NCBI GenBank assembly: GCA_902803685.1
Contig: CADCQR010000070.1
Span: 1 to 38,504, forward strand
Reading direction: 5' to 3'
DNA: 38,504 nucleotides
Source of the DNA: an uncultured Erysipelotrichaceae bacterium
Lineage (GTDB): Bacteria; Bacillota_I; Bacilli_A; RF39; UBA660
Below, in pieces: positions 1 through 8,850 of this stretch. Below the pieces are notes generated by a model, which ran no database searches, was not told where the DNA came from, and saw only the letters and a program-made list of their open reading frames with translations. How positions within the stretch are numbered: position 1 is the first letter of the stretch; every line of letters begins with the position of its first letter. The position numbers and the translations under genes are program-made.

Positions 1-2010
1 ATCTTCATGTAACCCAATATCTATAAATAAGCCAAAATCAACAACATTTCTAACAGTTCCCTGTAACTTCATACCAACATATAAATCTTTTATATCTAAA
101 ACATCACTTTTTAAAATAGGTTGTGGGTACTCATCTCTAGGATCCAAATTAGGTTTCTTCAATGAAGTCATAAGATCATCTAATGTATAATTATCAGTAC
201 CTAATATACTCTGTAATTTACCAGTATCTATTTTATTTAACTTATTAACTAACTCCTCTGTACCAATTTTAGAAACATCACAATCAATATTATTTAAAAG
301 TTTTAATGCAATATCATAACTTTCCGGATGAATCGCTGTACTATCCAGTATATTTTCGCCATCAACAATACGTAAAAAGCCAATAGCTTGCTCATAAGTT
401 TTATCAGTTAACAATTTCTTTTTCTTTATCTCTAATCTAGAGGTAATTTTTCCAACTTCTTCACGATACTTAATTATTTTCTCTATTGCTTTCTTAGTAA
501 GACCTGAAACATATTTTAGTAATGATGAAGAAGCGGTGTTAACATTAACACCTACACTATTAACACATTTTTCCACAACAAAATCTAGCGACTCAGATAA
601 TTTTTTTTGCGATACATCATGCTGATATAATCCAACTCCAATGCCATCAGGTGGAATTTTTACTAACTCTGCCAAAGGATCTTGTAGTCTTCTACCAATA
701 CTTACTGCACTCCTTTTCTCTATCGCTAAATCGGGGAATTCTTCTATTGCTTTAGGTGAAGCACTGTAAATAGAGGCGCCAGCTTCACTGACTATTACAT
801 ACTTGCAACTTAAATTATTATTCTTTATTAAATCTGCGCAAAATCTCTCAGATTCACGAGATGCAGTACCATTTCCAATAGCAATTATATCAACGTTATA
901 CTTTTTAATTAAATTTAAAACTATATTTTCACTTTGCTTTATATGATTATCAGAATTACTATTTAGAAACGGTTTAATTACTGCTGAATCCAAATATTTA
1001 CCATTTTTATCTACTACAGCTAATTTACAGCCATTAACAAAACCAGGATCAAATGCTAAAACAACCTTTTCTTTTATAGGAGGAGTTAACAATAAAGCTT
1101 CCAAGTTCTTACCAAAATTAGATATAGCCGCATCTTCTCCTTTTTCAGTCAAATCTGCTCTTATTTCCCTTTCTACAGATGGCTCAATTAACCTCTTAAA
1201 AGAATCTTCTATAGCCTCTTGTACATATACTGCAACAAAACTTTTAGCATTCTTTATCACTTTATTCTTCAAATAAGCAATAATGTCGTCCCTATTAACT
1301 TCAATATTCACATTCAAAATTTTTTCGTTTTCTCCTCTATTTAAAGCTAAAATTCTATGAGGTTTAATAAATTTAACTGGTTCTGAAAAATCATAATACA
1401 TTTCATAAACCCTATTAGTATCCTCAGCACCTTTCTTGATTTTAGAAACAACAAGACCATTCTTATAAAAATAACTTCTAATACTTTTTCTATAAAAAGC
1501 ATTGTCACTTATCCATTCAGCAATTATATATTTTGCGCCCTCTATACACTTTTCTAAGGGCAAATCATCCTTAATAAATTTTGATGAAATACTTTCAATA
1601 TTTCCCTCAAGCGGAAATGACATAAACATTTTTGCTAACGGCTCAAGTCCCAATGCAATTGCTTCTGTAGCCTTTGTTTTCTTCTTCTCCTTATATGGTC
1701 GATATAAATCCTCAACTTCGACTAATTTACTGCATTTTAATATATTTATTTTTAATTCATCGGTTAATAATCCCTTTTCATCAATTAAACGTATAACATC
1801 CTCCTTACGCTTTAAAAGATTAGCTTCATATGCATAGATATCATTAATTTTTTTTATAGACTCTTCGTCTAATGCACCCGTAGCTTCCTTTCTATAACGA
1901 GCAATAAACGGAATAGTATTGCCTTCTCTTAACAAATCTAGAACAACCAAAACCTGCTTTTCTGAGATATTCAAATCCGCAGCAACGTCTCTAACAATTG
2001 AATGATTCAC
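1..2010 (-). CDS. tex: Tex family S1 RNA-binding transcription accessory protein (3' end cut by window)
   Basis: Cytoplasmic nucleic-acid-binding protein of the Tex/YhgF family. I translated it from the minus strand. The start is GTG at 2010, preceded by a strong AGGAGGT ribosome site 6-7 bases upstream, and the protein begins MNHSIVRDVAADLNIS. The frame is open for 670 codons to the window edge. Visible parts are the N-terminal helical Tex domain with the family stretch NTIPFIARYRKEATGALDEE (about residues 30-50), a YqgF/RNase H-like domain starting near AFDPGFVNGCKLAVVD (about 317), a helix-hairpin-helix part near residues 490-520, and the beginning of a C-terminal S1 domain (VGMKLQGTVRNVVDFGLFID, about 648). 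Roughly the last 50 residues are missing, judged from usual family length. It is the last gene seen on the minus strand of the priA-to-rpe cluster, about 70 bases after an unknown membrane-protein gene. The family role in transcription or RNA handling is known only broadly. Confidence 0.95.
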   Translation of the reverse strand, partial: MNHSIVRDVAADLNISEKQVLVVLDLLREGNTIPFIARYRKEATGALDEESIKKINDIYAYEANLLKRKEDVIRLIDEKGLLTDELKINILKCSKLVEVEDLYRPYKEKKKTKATEAIALGLEPLAKMFMSFPLEGNIESISSKFIKDDLPLEKCIEGAKYIIAEWISDNAFYRKSIRSYFYKNGLVVSKIKKGAEDTNRVYEMYYDFSEPVKFIKPHRILALNRGENEKILNVNIEVNRDDIIAYLKNKVIKNAKSFVAVYVQEAIEDSFKRLIEPSVEREIRADLTEKGEDAAISNFGKNLEALLLTPPIKEKVVLAFDPGFVNGCKLAVVDKNGKYLDSAVIKPFLNSNSDNHIKQSENIVLNLIKKYNVDIIAIGNGTASRESERFCADLIKNNNLSCKYVIVSEAGASIYSASPKAIEEFPDLAIEKRSAVSIGRRLQDPLAELVKIPPDGIGVGLYQHDVSQKKLSESLDFVVEKCVNSVGVNVNTASSSLLKYVSGLTKKAIEKIIKYREEVGKITSRLEIKKKKLLTDKTYEQAIGFLRIVDGENILDSTAIHPESYDIALKLLNNIDCDVSKIGTEELVNKLNKIDTGKLQSILGTDNYTLDDLMTSLKKPNLDPRDEYPQPILKSDVLDIKDLYVGMKLQGTVRNVVDFGLFIDIGLHED

Positions 2011-2078
2011 TATATTACCTCCTGTCTAAAATATTTTATCACTTAATAAAAAAAGAAAAAAGAAGCATTACTTGCAAA

Positions 2079-3068
2079 TTAATTATTATCGTTCAACTCA
2101 CAAGTATAGCCCTTTGCTTGTAACTTTTCTTTGATTGTATATATATTTTCTTTTGCCTGAAATTCAGGAATCTTAACAGAAGAACTTTTATAAAAATCTG
2201 TAACACTAGAAGCATCGAATGACAGATAATCGATAGTCTGATCTACAATAACAACACCATCTAATTTGTCACACGAAACTTTAATACCAGAAACATTAGC
2301 ATTTTGTAAACTATTAGACACATTTTTACACTCTTCATATAGCTTACTTAATTCGTCAGAATCTAAAGATGCATCTCCCTTAGTATTAAGTTTATAAATG
2401 ATACTAGTTAATTCTTTATTTTTAAAAGAAAATTCTATATCATATAAATAATCAAATTTTTTATCATTAGTATCATAATTACAACTCATTTTGCCATCAA
2501 GAATAACGTTATCAATATCTCCTCCGCTACTATTGTATTGTTCAATATACTCTTCAATCTGTGGCAAAAATATTATAATACCTAATACCAAAAGAAACAT
2601 AAGTAACATTAAAAACTTTTTGAAAAAGCCAGGGGGCTTATATTCAACCGGCACCTGCACTGATTTCACTTTCTGTGGTTTATCTATTTCTTTTTTCTGA
2701 CTTAATTTATCCACCACAACATTAGGTTGTTGAACTGGCTGGTCATTAGCTGACAGATTCGTAGGTTCAGAAAAAGAATCACTAACATTTCCTGTAGTAT
2801 CTTCATTAAGTAGATTCAATTCTTCTATAAATGGCTTAAATATAACTCCATCTTCATCATTAACCTGATTAACAATACCGCTACTATTAACACTAGGTGG
2901 TAGAACAGTTGGTACAATTCCTACAGGCTCACTACTTCCCACACTATTGTATTCGTTGCTACTATTTTCCTGAGAAGCATTAGCATTTTGATTATCAATA
3001 GTATTTTTAACATTAGGAATCACACTAGAAATACCATCATAATTGCTATGCAAATCATCATTATTCAT
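2079..3068 (-). CDS. Unknown single-pass membrane protein with Cys-containing ectodomain
   Basis: I do not recognise a named family. The 329-residue protein has a long, low-complexity N-terminal half rich in Asn, Ser and Val (about residues 1-145). One hydrophobic segment follows at about 151-170 (FLMLLMFLLVLGIIIFLP), then a folded C-terminal part of about 150 residues. That part has four cysteines, one at the start of the domain (KMSCNYD), two in the middle and one at the end (GYTCELN). With the basic residues on the N-terminal side of the helix, the C-terminal domain should face outside, where the cysteines could form disulfides. The start is supported by AGGAGTG upstream of ATG at 3068. 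It sits 41 bases downstream of rpe and may be its own unit or the tail of that operon. It resembles the layout of the other membrane-anchored proteins in this window, but no zinc ribbon is visible. Confidence 0.8.
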   Translation of the reverse strand: MNNDDLHSNYDGISSVIPNVKNTIDNQNANASQENSSNEYNSVGSSEPVGIVPTVLPPSVNSSGIVNQVNDEDGVIFKPFIEELNLLNEDTTGNVSDSFSEPTNLSANDQPVQQPNVVVDKLSQKKEIDKPQKVKSVQVPVEYKPPGFFKKFLMLLMFLLVLGIIIFLPQIEEYIEQYNSSGGDIDNVILDGKMSCNYDTNDKKFDYLYDIEFSFKNKELTSIIYKLNTKGDASLDSDELSKLYEECKNVSNSLQNANVSGIKVSCDKLDGVVIVDQTIDYLSFDASSVTDFYKSSSVKIPEFQAKENIYTIKEKLQAKGYTCELNDNN

Positions 3069-3109
3069 AAAAATACACTCCTATTTTATTCTATTATAGT
3101 ATAACACAA

Positions 3110-3736
3110 TTATCTCAATGTAGTTATCCTCGCTTGAAAATCATCTGATTTAACTACATACGAACCACTAGTAACAATATCACAAACAGAACAATATTCT
3201 CTGCTAATATCGTTAACACCGCCATCAACATTTATTACTGCATTTATTTTATATTCATTTAATAATGTTCTAACCTCTTCTAACCTTTCTTTACTTCCAT
3301 CCAAAAAGCTTTGTTCTCCAGCTCCGGGTTCAACACTCATAACTAATATTTCATCAATAAATGGCAAATAAGGAACTAGCGCTGATATTGGCGTATTCGG
3401 TTTTATTGCTAAACCCGCTTTAATTGAATAACTCTTTATAAGATCAATACATTCTTTTATATCACTTTCAACTTCTACATGAAAAATAATAAATTCAGTA
3501 TTTAACTCGGCGTACAAAGGTATATACTTTTCAGGATTATCCACCATTAAGTGAACTTCTAAACGTTTAGATGTATATTTAGGTATATTTTTCATTTCGC
3601 TAAAAGGCATAGTTTTATTAGGCACAAACTTACCATCCATTATATCAACATGAATAAAATCAGCATCAGTCTGATTCAACTTTATTAAGTCATTAGGAAC
3701 ATTTATACTACTTAAAAAAGATACACTTACTTTCAT
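3110..3736 (-). CDS. rpe: Ribulose-phosphate 3-epimerase
   Basis: Cytoplasmic TIM-barrel enzyme interconverting ribulose 5-phosphate and xylulose 5-phosphate in the pentose phosphate pathway. The 208 residues carry the family landmarks in order. These are the metal-binding segment HVDIMDGKFVPN (about 29-40), EVHLMVDNPEKYI (about 60-72) with the metal-binding His, the loop VMSVEPGAGEQSFL (about 133-146), and INVDGGVN (about 168-175) with the catalytic Asp and the phosphate-binding glycines. The classic MTVNPGFGGQ loop is here MSVEPGAGEQ, a modest divergence. ATG at 3736 overlaps the rsgA stop by one base (TAATG), with a GGGGAGG ribosome site, so the two are translationally coupled. The rsgA-rpe order matches Bacillus subtilis cpgA-rpe. 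Length is close to the family norm of about 215-220. Confidence 0.95.
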   Translation of the reverse strand: MKVSVSFLSSINVPNDLIKLNQTDADFIHVDIMDGKFVPNKTMPFSEMKNIPKYTSKRLEVHLMVDNPEKYIPLYAELNTEFIIFHVEVESDIKECIDLIKSYSIKAGLAIKPNTPISALVPYLPFIDEILVMSVEPGAGEQSFLDGSKERLEEVRTLLNEYKINAVINVDGGVNDISREYCSVCDIVTSGSYVVKSDDFQARITTLR

Positions 3737-4566
3737 TATTTTGCCTCCCCTATAAAATACAAATAATCTTCATATCTAGACTCTAGTATATCACCAGATA
3801 AAACTCTTTTTTTTATTTCACATTCTTCCTCATTAGTATGAGTACAATCTCTATATGAACAAGGATATTTTTGAAATTCAAGAAAAGCATTTTTTATTTT
3901 ATCTTTCGACACACCAGAAAAATCTAACGCAGAAAAGCCAGGAGTATCAACAACCTTACCATCTAAAAAATCAAGAATCTCAACAACCCTAGTAGTATGT
4001 TTTCCTCTACCTAAGGCCAAAGAAACCTCACCAGTCTCTAAATTCCAATCATCGTTTAACTTATTTAAAAGAGTAGACTTACCAGCACCAGTCTGTCCCG
4101 TAAAAACGCTTGTTTTGCTTTTCAATAACTCTTCTATTTTATTTATATCTCTATTTGATACGACAACATAACCAATACTTTCATAATATTTTAATTTAGA
4201 ATAGATAACATTCAAATCCACTTCATTCATCAGATCCTGCTTGGTTATTACTATAACTGGCTTAACATTATTAATTTCCATTAGCACTAGTAATTTATCT
4301 AGAAGATTCAATGAAAAATCAGGATTTACTAAACTAGTAACAATAAATGCTCGATCTATATTAGCAACCTTTGGTCTATGGAACTCATTTTTTCGCGGTA
4401 ATATACTTTCAATCAAATGTTTATCCTTATCAAAAAGAACATAATCTCCTACTAAAGGAGTAATATGCTCTTTTCTAAAAATACCACGACATTTACAAGG
4501 ATAAGAGTCATTACCAGCTTTTACAAAATGTAAATCACTAGAAATCTTAATTATTTGTCCCTGCAT
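3736..4566 (-). CDS. rsgA: Ribosome small subunit-dependent GTPase RsgA (CpgA)
   Basis: Circularly permuted GTPase that checks late 30S subunit maturation. In the 276 residues I see an N-terminal OB fold (1-65), then G4 TKQD at 108-111, then the P-loop GQTGAGKS at 157-164 and G3 DTPGF at 207-211, that is, the permuted G4-G1-G3 order diagnostic of this family. A C-terminal zinc site follows with Cys236, Cys241, His243 and Cys249, fitting the CX4CXHX5C pattern. ATG at 4566 has AGGTGG upstream. The gene lies 11 bases after prkC and overlaps rpe by one base, reproducing the Bacillus prpC-prkC-cpgA-rpe operon. In Bacillus, CpgA is a substrate of PrkC, so the linkage to the kinase is probably functional. 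Confidence 0.97.
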   Translation of the reverse strand: MQGQIIKISSDLHFVKAGNDSYPCKCRGIFRKEHITPLVGDYVLFDKDKHLIESILPRKNEFHRPKVANIDRAFIVTSLVNPDFSLNLLDKLLVLMEINNVKPVIVITKQDLMNEVDLNVIYSKLKYYESIGYVVVSNRDINKIEELLKSKTSVFTGQTGAGKSTLLNKLNDDWNLETGEVSLALGRGKHTTRVVEILDFLDGKVVDTPGFSALDFSGVSKDKIKNAFLEFQKYPCSYRDCTHTNEEECEIKKRVLSGDILESRYEDYLYFIGEAK

Positions 4567-4577
4567 AAATCCACCTA

Positions 4578-6392
4578 CTATTCTGAATCACTACTTGTGT
4601 TATTTCCACTATTTTCTTCTTTCTGTTCATTCTCTTTTTCAGCCTCTTTATCTTTTTTTTCATCATCTGTTGGTTTAACAGGTTCCGGCTGCTTAACAGC
4701 TATAGCCACAGTAACCCTTAATGTCTGTCCTTTAACAATTGGACTACCAGGAGCTCTAGACTGATCTATTATTTTTCCAACTGGATAAGCAGAAGTTTCT
4801 TGCTCTTGAACATTAATAACTAAACCATATTTGGTACAAAAAGCTTCAGCATCTTCTAAACTCCAACCCAATTCACTCATATTTGGAAATTCTTCAACAA
4901 TATTAGGTATATATAAAATAATTGAATCTCCAGCTTTAACCTGACTTCCTGCTGCTAAAGATTGACCAATAATCTCTTGTTCATCATATTCCTTATCAGA
5001 ATCACCAATATCTCTTTTTTCAACAGTAACTTTTAAAGCATATTTTGTTGTAAGAATCGTTTTAACCTCAATATAATTTTGTCCAGTATAATCATCAAGT
5101 GCAAATGTTTCTTCTCCACTAGACTTATATATTGTAACAGTAGAACCAACTTTAGCCTTTTTGTTAGCTTTAGGACTAGTTTTTACTACTCTATTCTTAT
5201 CAACTTCATCACTTGCCACACTTTCCACTTTAGAAGCTACAATAAATCCAGCCTTCTCAAGATTTGATTGGCAAGCACTAACCTTTAATCCCTTACAATT
5301 AGGGATAACTGCCTCTTTCTCAGAAAATTTAGGAAGAATAAAAATTACAAAACAAAATATAAATATTATTACGGCAGCTAAAGCAAATAATATGAATATA
5401 ATAATTTTATTACGTTTATCACTTTTCTTTTCTTTTATTTCTTCAGTATTTTCCGTTTTATCAACATCTTCTTCAATAATTTCTACAGTATCTGATTCTT
5501 GATCAACTTTCTTTTTTAGTTCTTCATGTTCTGGATACTTATAAACATATGGCTTTTCATTCATCCTATCATCATCTAATGCAGTCAATAAATCTTGGTG
5601 CATACTTCTAACATCGTCATACCTATTTTTAGGATTTTTAGCCGTAGCACGTTTAATAATATTTTCAATACTCTGCGGTATTTCAGGATTATTTTCTCTT
5701 AAACTTGGAAGCGGATCACGCATATGTTTAAGTGCTATTTCTACTGCGTTATCACCCCTAAAAGGTAAAGAACCACTCAACAATTCATAAAATATAATTC
5801 CCATAGAATATATATCGCTCTTTATTGTCGAGCCTTTTCCACTTGCTTGCTCTGGAGGTAAATAATGAACAGATCCCATAACAGAATTAGTTTGCGTTAA
5901 TTGAGTAGCATTAAGTGCCATTGCAATACCAAAATCTGTAATCTTTATTTGTCCATCATCTTTTATCATAATATTTTGTGGTTTCAAATCACGGTGAATA
6001 ATATATGAATCATGTGCATGCGCCATACCCTCTGTCAACTGCAGCATTATGTCAATTGCTTCAGACAATGTAAGCGTTCCTCTTTTTTTCAATAGCTGCT
6101 TTAATGTCTTACCGTCAATATACTCCATGACTATATAATAAAGTCCATCATCTTCACCAACATCATACATCTCAACAATATTTGGATGTGCTAAGGAAGA
6201 TGCAGATAATGCTTCACGCTGAAATCTTCTTACAAACTTTTCATCGTTTGACAAATCACCTCTTAATACCTTTATAGCCACATTTCTATCTAAAATAGTA
6301 TCATATCCTAAATAGACATTAGCCATTCCACCTTCGCCAATAGAACGTATTACTTCATAACGATCATTAATTTTTTGCCCCTTTGTTATCAC
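4578..6392 (-). CDS. prkC: PASTA-domain Ser/Thr protein kinase (PrkC/StkP type)
   Basis: Membrane-anchored eukaryotic-type kinase that senses muropeptides or cell-wall state. The 604 residues begin with a cytoplasmic kinase domain: glycine loop GEGGMANV (19-26), catalytic Lys41 in VAIKVLR, HRDLKPQN (133-140) with Asp135, DFG at 153-155, and the PPEQ region near 179-182. An acidic linker (about 300-325) precedes one transmembrane helix at about 329-353. Outside follow three PASTA repeats (about 361-425, 430-498 and 499-565) and an acidic Lys/Glu/Pro tail. Start is GTG at 6392, overlapping the stp stop as GTGA, with GAGGGTG upstream. All catalytic residues are present. In spore formers this kinase promotes germination in response to peptidoglycan fragments, which fits the sporulation genes elsewhere in the window (inference). 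Confidence 0.97.
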   Translation of the reverse strand: MITKGQKINDRYEVIRSIGEGGMANVYLGYDTILDRNVAIKVLRGDLSNDEKFVRRFQREALSASSLAHPNIVEMYDVGEDDGLYYIVMEYIDGKTLKQLLKKRGTLTLSEAIDIMLQLTEGMAHAHDSYIIHRDLKPQNIMIKDDGQIKITDFGIAMALNATQLTQTNSVMGSVHYLPPEQASGKGSTIKSDIYSMGIIFYELLSGSLPFRGDNAVEIALKHMRDPLPSLRENNPEIPQSIENIIKRATAKNPKNRYDDVRSMHQDLLTALDDDRMNEKPYVYKYPEHEELKKKVDQESDTVEIIEEDVDKTENTEEIKEKKSDKRNKIIIFILFALAAVIIFIFCFVIFILPKFSEKEAVIPNCKGLKVSACQSNLEKAGFIVASKVESVASDEVDKNRVVKTSPKANKKAKVGSTVTIYKSSGEETFALDDYTGQNYIEVKTILTTKYALKVTVEKRDIGDSDKEYDEQEIIGQSLAAGSQVKAGDSIILYIPNIVEEFPNMSELGWSLEDAEAFCTKYGLVINVQEQETSAYPVGKIIDQSRAPGSPIVKGQTLRVTVAIAVKQPEPVKPTDDEKKDKEAEKENEQKEENSGNNTSSDSE

Positions 6393-7135
6393 TTCTGTTC
6401 ACCCTCTTCGAAACGTACTAAATATGCAACAGAGATGTTATCAGTACCTCCTCTATTATTCGCCTTTCGGATTAACTTAATAACTTTCTCTTCAACGTTA
6501 CCATCACCTAAAAGGACCCGTTCTATCTGATCTTTTTCCAACATATTAGTTAAGCCATCACTAGAAAGTAAAATATCAGATATATCCATATCACAATCAA
6601 AAATGTCAACATCAACTTCCAATGCAGCTCCCAATGCTTTCATCAAAACATTTTTTTTAGGATGATTAGTAGCTTCCTCCTTAGTTAACTCACCAGCTGA
6701 AACTAATAGATTAACTAGTGTATGATCATAAGTTACCTTATGCAACTTTCCATCTTTCATAACAAATCCACTAGAGTCTCCAACATTTCCAAATAGCAAA
6801 TAATCCTTTGTTAAAACAGCCATAACCAAAGTTGTCCCCATACCTTTACTTTCTGGATGCGTCTTCTCGTGCTGAAATATTAAAGTATTGATTTCTTCAT
6901 ATGAATCTCTTATCCAATTAACTGCATCAATTTTACTCATATTTATAAATGTTTCTTTGAAATGTTTACCAATATATCCAATAGCAATAGAACTAGCCAC
7001 TTCTCCAGCAGAATGACCACCCATTCCATCAGCAATTGCCAACAAATAACTACCATCGCTATTTTTAGCTATAATGACACTGTCCTCATTGTGTTCTCGA
7101 ACCATACCAGCATCAGTCAAATAAAAAGATTTCAT
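6389..7135 (-). CDS. stp: PP2C-type Ser/Thr phosphatase partner of PrkC
   Basis: Cytoplasmic Mn-dependent PPM/PP2C phosphatase that reverses PrkC phosphorylation. In 248 residues it shows the metal ligands of the family: NED with Asp18, ADGMGGHSAGE (35-45) with Asp36, a third metal-site Asp in SSDGLTNML, and RGGTDNISVA near the C terminus. ATG at 7135 overlaps the rlmN stop (ATGA), and its own stop overlaps the prkC GTG, so rlmN-stp-prkC are tightly coupled. A GGAGG ribosome site lies just upstream of the start, inside the end of rlmN. This is the orthologous position of Bacillus prpC. Nothing looks degraded. Confidence 0.96.
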   Translation of the reverse strand: MKSFYLTDAGMVREHNEDSVIIAKNSDGSYLLAIADGMGGHSAGEVASSIAIGYIGKHFKETFINMSKIDAVNWIRDSYEEINTLIFQHEKTHPESKGMGTTLVMAVLTKDYLLFGNVGDSSGFVMKDGKLHKVTYDHTLVNLLVSAGELTKEEATNHPKKNVLMKALGAALEVDVDIFDCDMDISDILLSSDGLTNMLEKDQIERVLLGDGNVEEKVIKLIRKANNRGGTDNISVAYLVRFEEGEQK

Positions 7136-8154
7136 AATTCCTCCTTTTTACTCCTGAGTTGTCCACAAGCAGCACTTATACTAGTACCAAACTCTCTTCG
7201 TATCGTAACTGTAATATTATTCTTTTTTAGTATATCATAAAAACGAGCTATTTTAACATTATTTGTTCTTTTAAAATCAAGATTATTAGTTTCATTATAA
7301 GGAATAAGATTTATATAACAATTCATACCCTTTACTAACCTAGATAACTCTTCAGCATTTTCAACACTATCATTAATATTTTCTAACATAATGTATTCAA
7401 AAGTTATTCTTCTATTTGTCTTCTTATAATATTTCAACAAAGCTGGAAATAACTTTTCTAGCGGATAAACCTTATTAATAGGCATTATTTTATCCCTTAT
7501 TTCATTATTAGGAGCATGTAAACTAACTGCCAAGTTAACCTGTAATGGAAAGTTAGCAAACTCCAATATTTTAGGAACAATTCCACAAGTTGAAACAGTC
7601 AAATGTCTTGAACCAATGGCTAATCCAAAAGGAGAATTTATAATAGATAAAAATTTCATAACATTATCATAATTATCAAAAGGTTCACCAATTCCCATAA
7701 CTACGACATGACTTACCCTTTCTCCTAATTTTTCCTCTATCATCAAAATTTGTAAAACCATTTCAAAAACTTCTAAGTTACGTACCTTTTTTCTTCGACC
7801 TGATTCACAAAACTTACATCCCATATTACAACCAACTTGACTAGAAACACATACACTATTACCAAAATCATGATGCATTAAAACTGCCTCGACATGTTCC
7901 AAATCATTTAATTCAAATAAATATTTTTTTACGTCAACATCTTCTTGAACATCAACTATCTTTAATCTTTCAAACTTAAAATTCTGTTCTATCTTACTCA
8001 ATAATTCCTTACTTATATTAGTTATAGAGCTCAAATCTGTAATTTTCTTAACATATAACCATTCAAATAATTGTTTAGCATGAAACTTTTTAGAATCAAT
8101 ATTTATAAAAAATGTTTCTAAATCCTCTAAAGATAAATCAAATATATTCCTCAT
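7132..8154 (-). CDS. rlmN: 23S rRNA (A2503-C2)/tRNA A37 methyltransferase RlmN
   Basis: Radical-SAM enzyme that methylates C2 of A2503 in 23S rRNA, and A37 in some tRNAs. The 340 residues contain the radical-SAM cluster motif CNMGCKFC with Cys109, Cys113 and Cys116. Further landmarks are the SAM-binding GIGEPFDNYDNV, the segment SLHAPNNEIRDKIMPINKVY, and the C-terminal FGTSISAACGQLR in which Cys330 is the methyl-carrying cysteine of the family. Start ATG at 8154 has AGAGGTGG 6-7 bases upstream. It overlaps stp by four bases. In Bacillus rlmN sits between rsmB and prpC; here rsmB is absent and a small unknown membrane-protein gene precedes it by 33 bases. Confidence 0.97.
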   Translation of the reverse strand: MRNIFDLSLEDLETFFINIDSKKFHAKQLFEWLYVKKITDLSSITNISKELLSKIEQNFKFERLKIVDVQEDVDVKKYLFELNDLEHVEAVLMHHDFGNSVCVSSQVGCNMGCKFCESGRRKKVRNLEVFEMVLQILMIEEKLGERVSHVVVMGIGEPFDNYDNVMKFLSIINSPFGLAIGSRHLTVSTCGIVPKILEFANFPLQVNLAVSLHAPNNEIRDKIMPINKVYPLEKLFPALLKYYKKTNRRITFEYIMLENINDSVENAEELSRLVKGMNCYINLIPYNETNNLDFKRTNNVKIARFYDILKKNNITVTIRREFGTSISAACGQLRSKKEEL

Positions 8155-8187
8155 GTAACCACCTCTACTTTTATTGCATAAATATCA

Positions 8188-8850
8188 TCATTTGTTAGTC
8201 ATTATAGTATAATTTAATTTTATCTTAAGTCCACTTTTACAACTATTTTTTGCCAAACAATAAGAATTAAAATCACACTCAACATTACTAATATAATTAT
8301 TATTAACTGTTACTATAATATCATTTACCATATCATCAATATCCAAGTCCACTCCATCTACAATCTTACTTATAGTAGCACTACTAACCTGATATCGATA
8401 AAGTACCGTTCCGCTTTCATAATATGTAGGTGCCAACGGAGTAGAATTAGTTATTATAGAATCAATATTTTCAACTATATTAAGAAATTCATTGGGTCTA
8501 ACACTGATTACATCATTCAAATAATAAACATTATCAACCTTAGTATACTTAAAACCATTATAATTAAATTCCTCAGCATTACCTTTTCTTTTACCAAGAA
8601 AATGATAATTATTTTCATCAAGATCTATATCATATACATATTCATAATAACTTCCGTTCATAGAATTTATAGACATAATATTAGTATCTGTACCGTCTTC
8701 ATTATCAGCCATAGAATGAGTTATCCTCAACATAATTGACAATACTAAGAAAAATACAAAATAAAAAGCAAAAAACAATATACCTTTACCACGAGGCGTT
8801 TTTCTCAATTCTTTTATCAATTTAAAAATATTACTAAAAAATTTACCCAT
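8188..8850 (-). CDS. Unknown single-pass membrane protein between fmt and rlmN
   Basis: No family recognised. The 220 residues start with a short basic cytoplasmic segment (MGKFFSNIFKLIKELRKTPR), one transmembrane helix at about 24-43, and an ectodomain of about 170 residues with many Tyr and Asn. Three cysteines cluster near the end (about 192-204: VECDFNSYCLAKNSC). The start ATG overlaps the fmt stop by one base (TAATG), so it is co-translated with fmt. It occupies the slot where Bacillus and relatives have rsmB. The size and the single helix exclude an RsmB methyltransferase. Role unknown; likely an envelope protein particular to this lineage. Confidence 0.8.
   Translation of the reverse strand: MGKFFSNIFKLIKELRKTPRGKGILFFAFYFVFFLVLSIMLRITHSMADNEDGTDTNIMSINSMNGSYYEYVYDIDLDENNYHFLGKRKGNAEEFNYNGFKYTKVDNVYYLNDVISVRPNEFLNIVENIDSIITNSTPLAPTYYESGTVLYRYQVSSATISKIVDGVDLDIDDMVNDIIVTVNNNYISNVECDFNSYCLAKNSCKSGLKIKLNYTIMTNK

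Noticed and set aside
1502..1837. Open plus-strand frame of 111 codons
   Set aside because: It lies wholly inside tex in the antisense direction, has no ribosome site and its product resembles no protein.
2011..2078. Terminator between the 2079-3068 gene and tex
   Set aside because: There is a long T run on the minus strand, but only a 3-bp stem can be formed before it.
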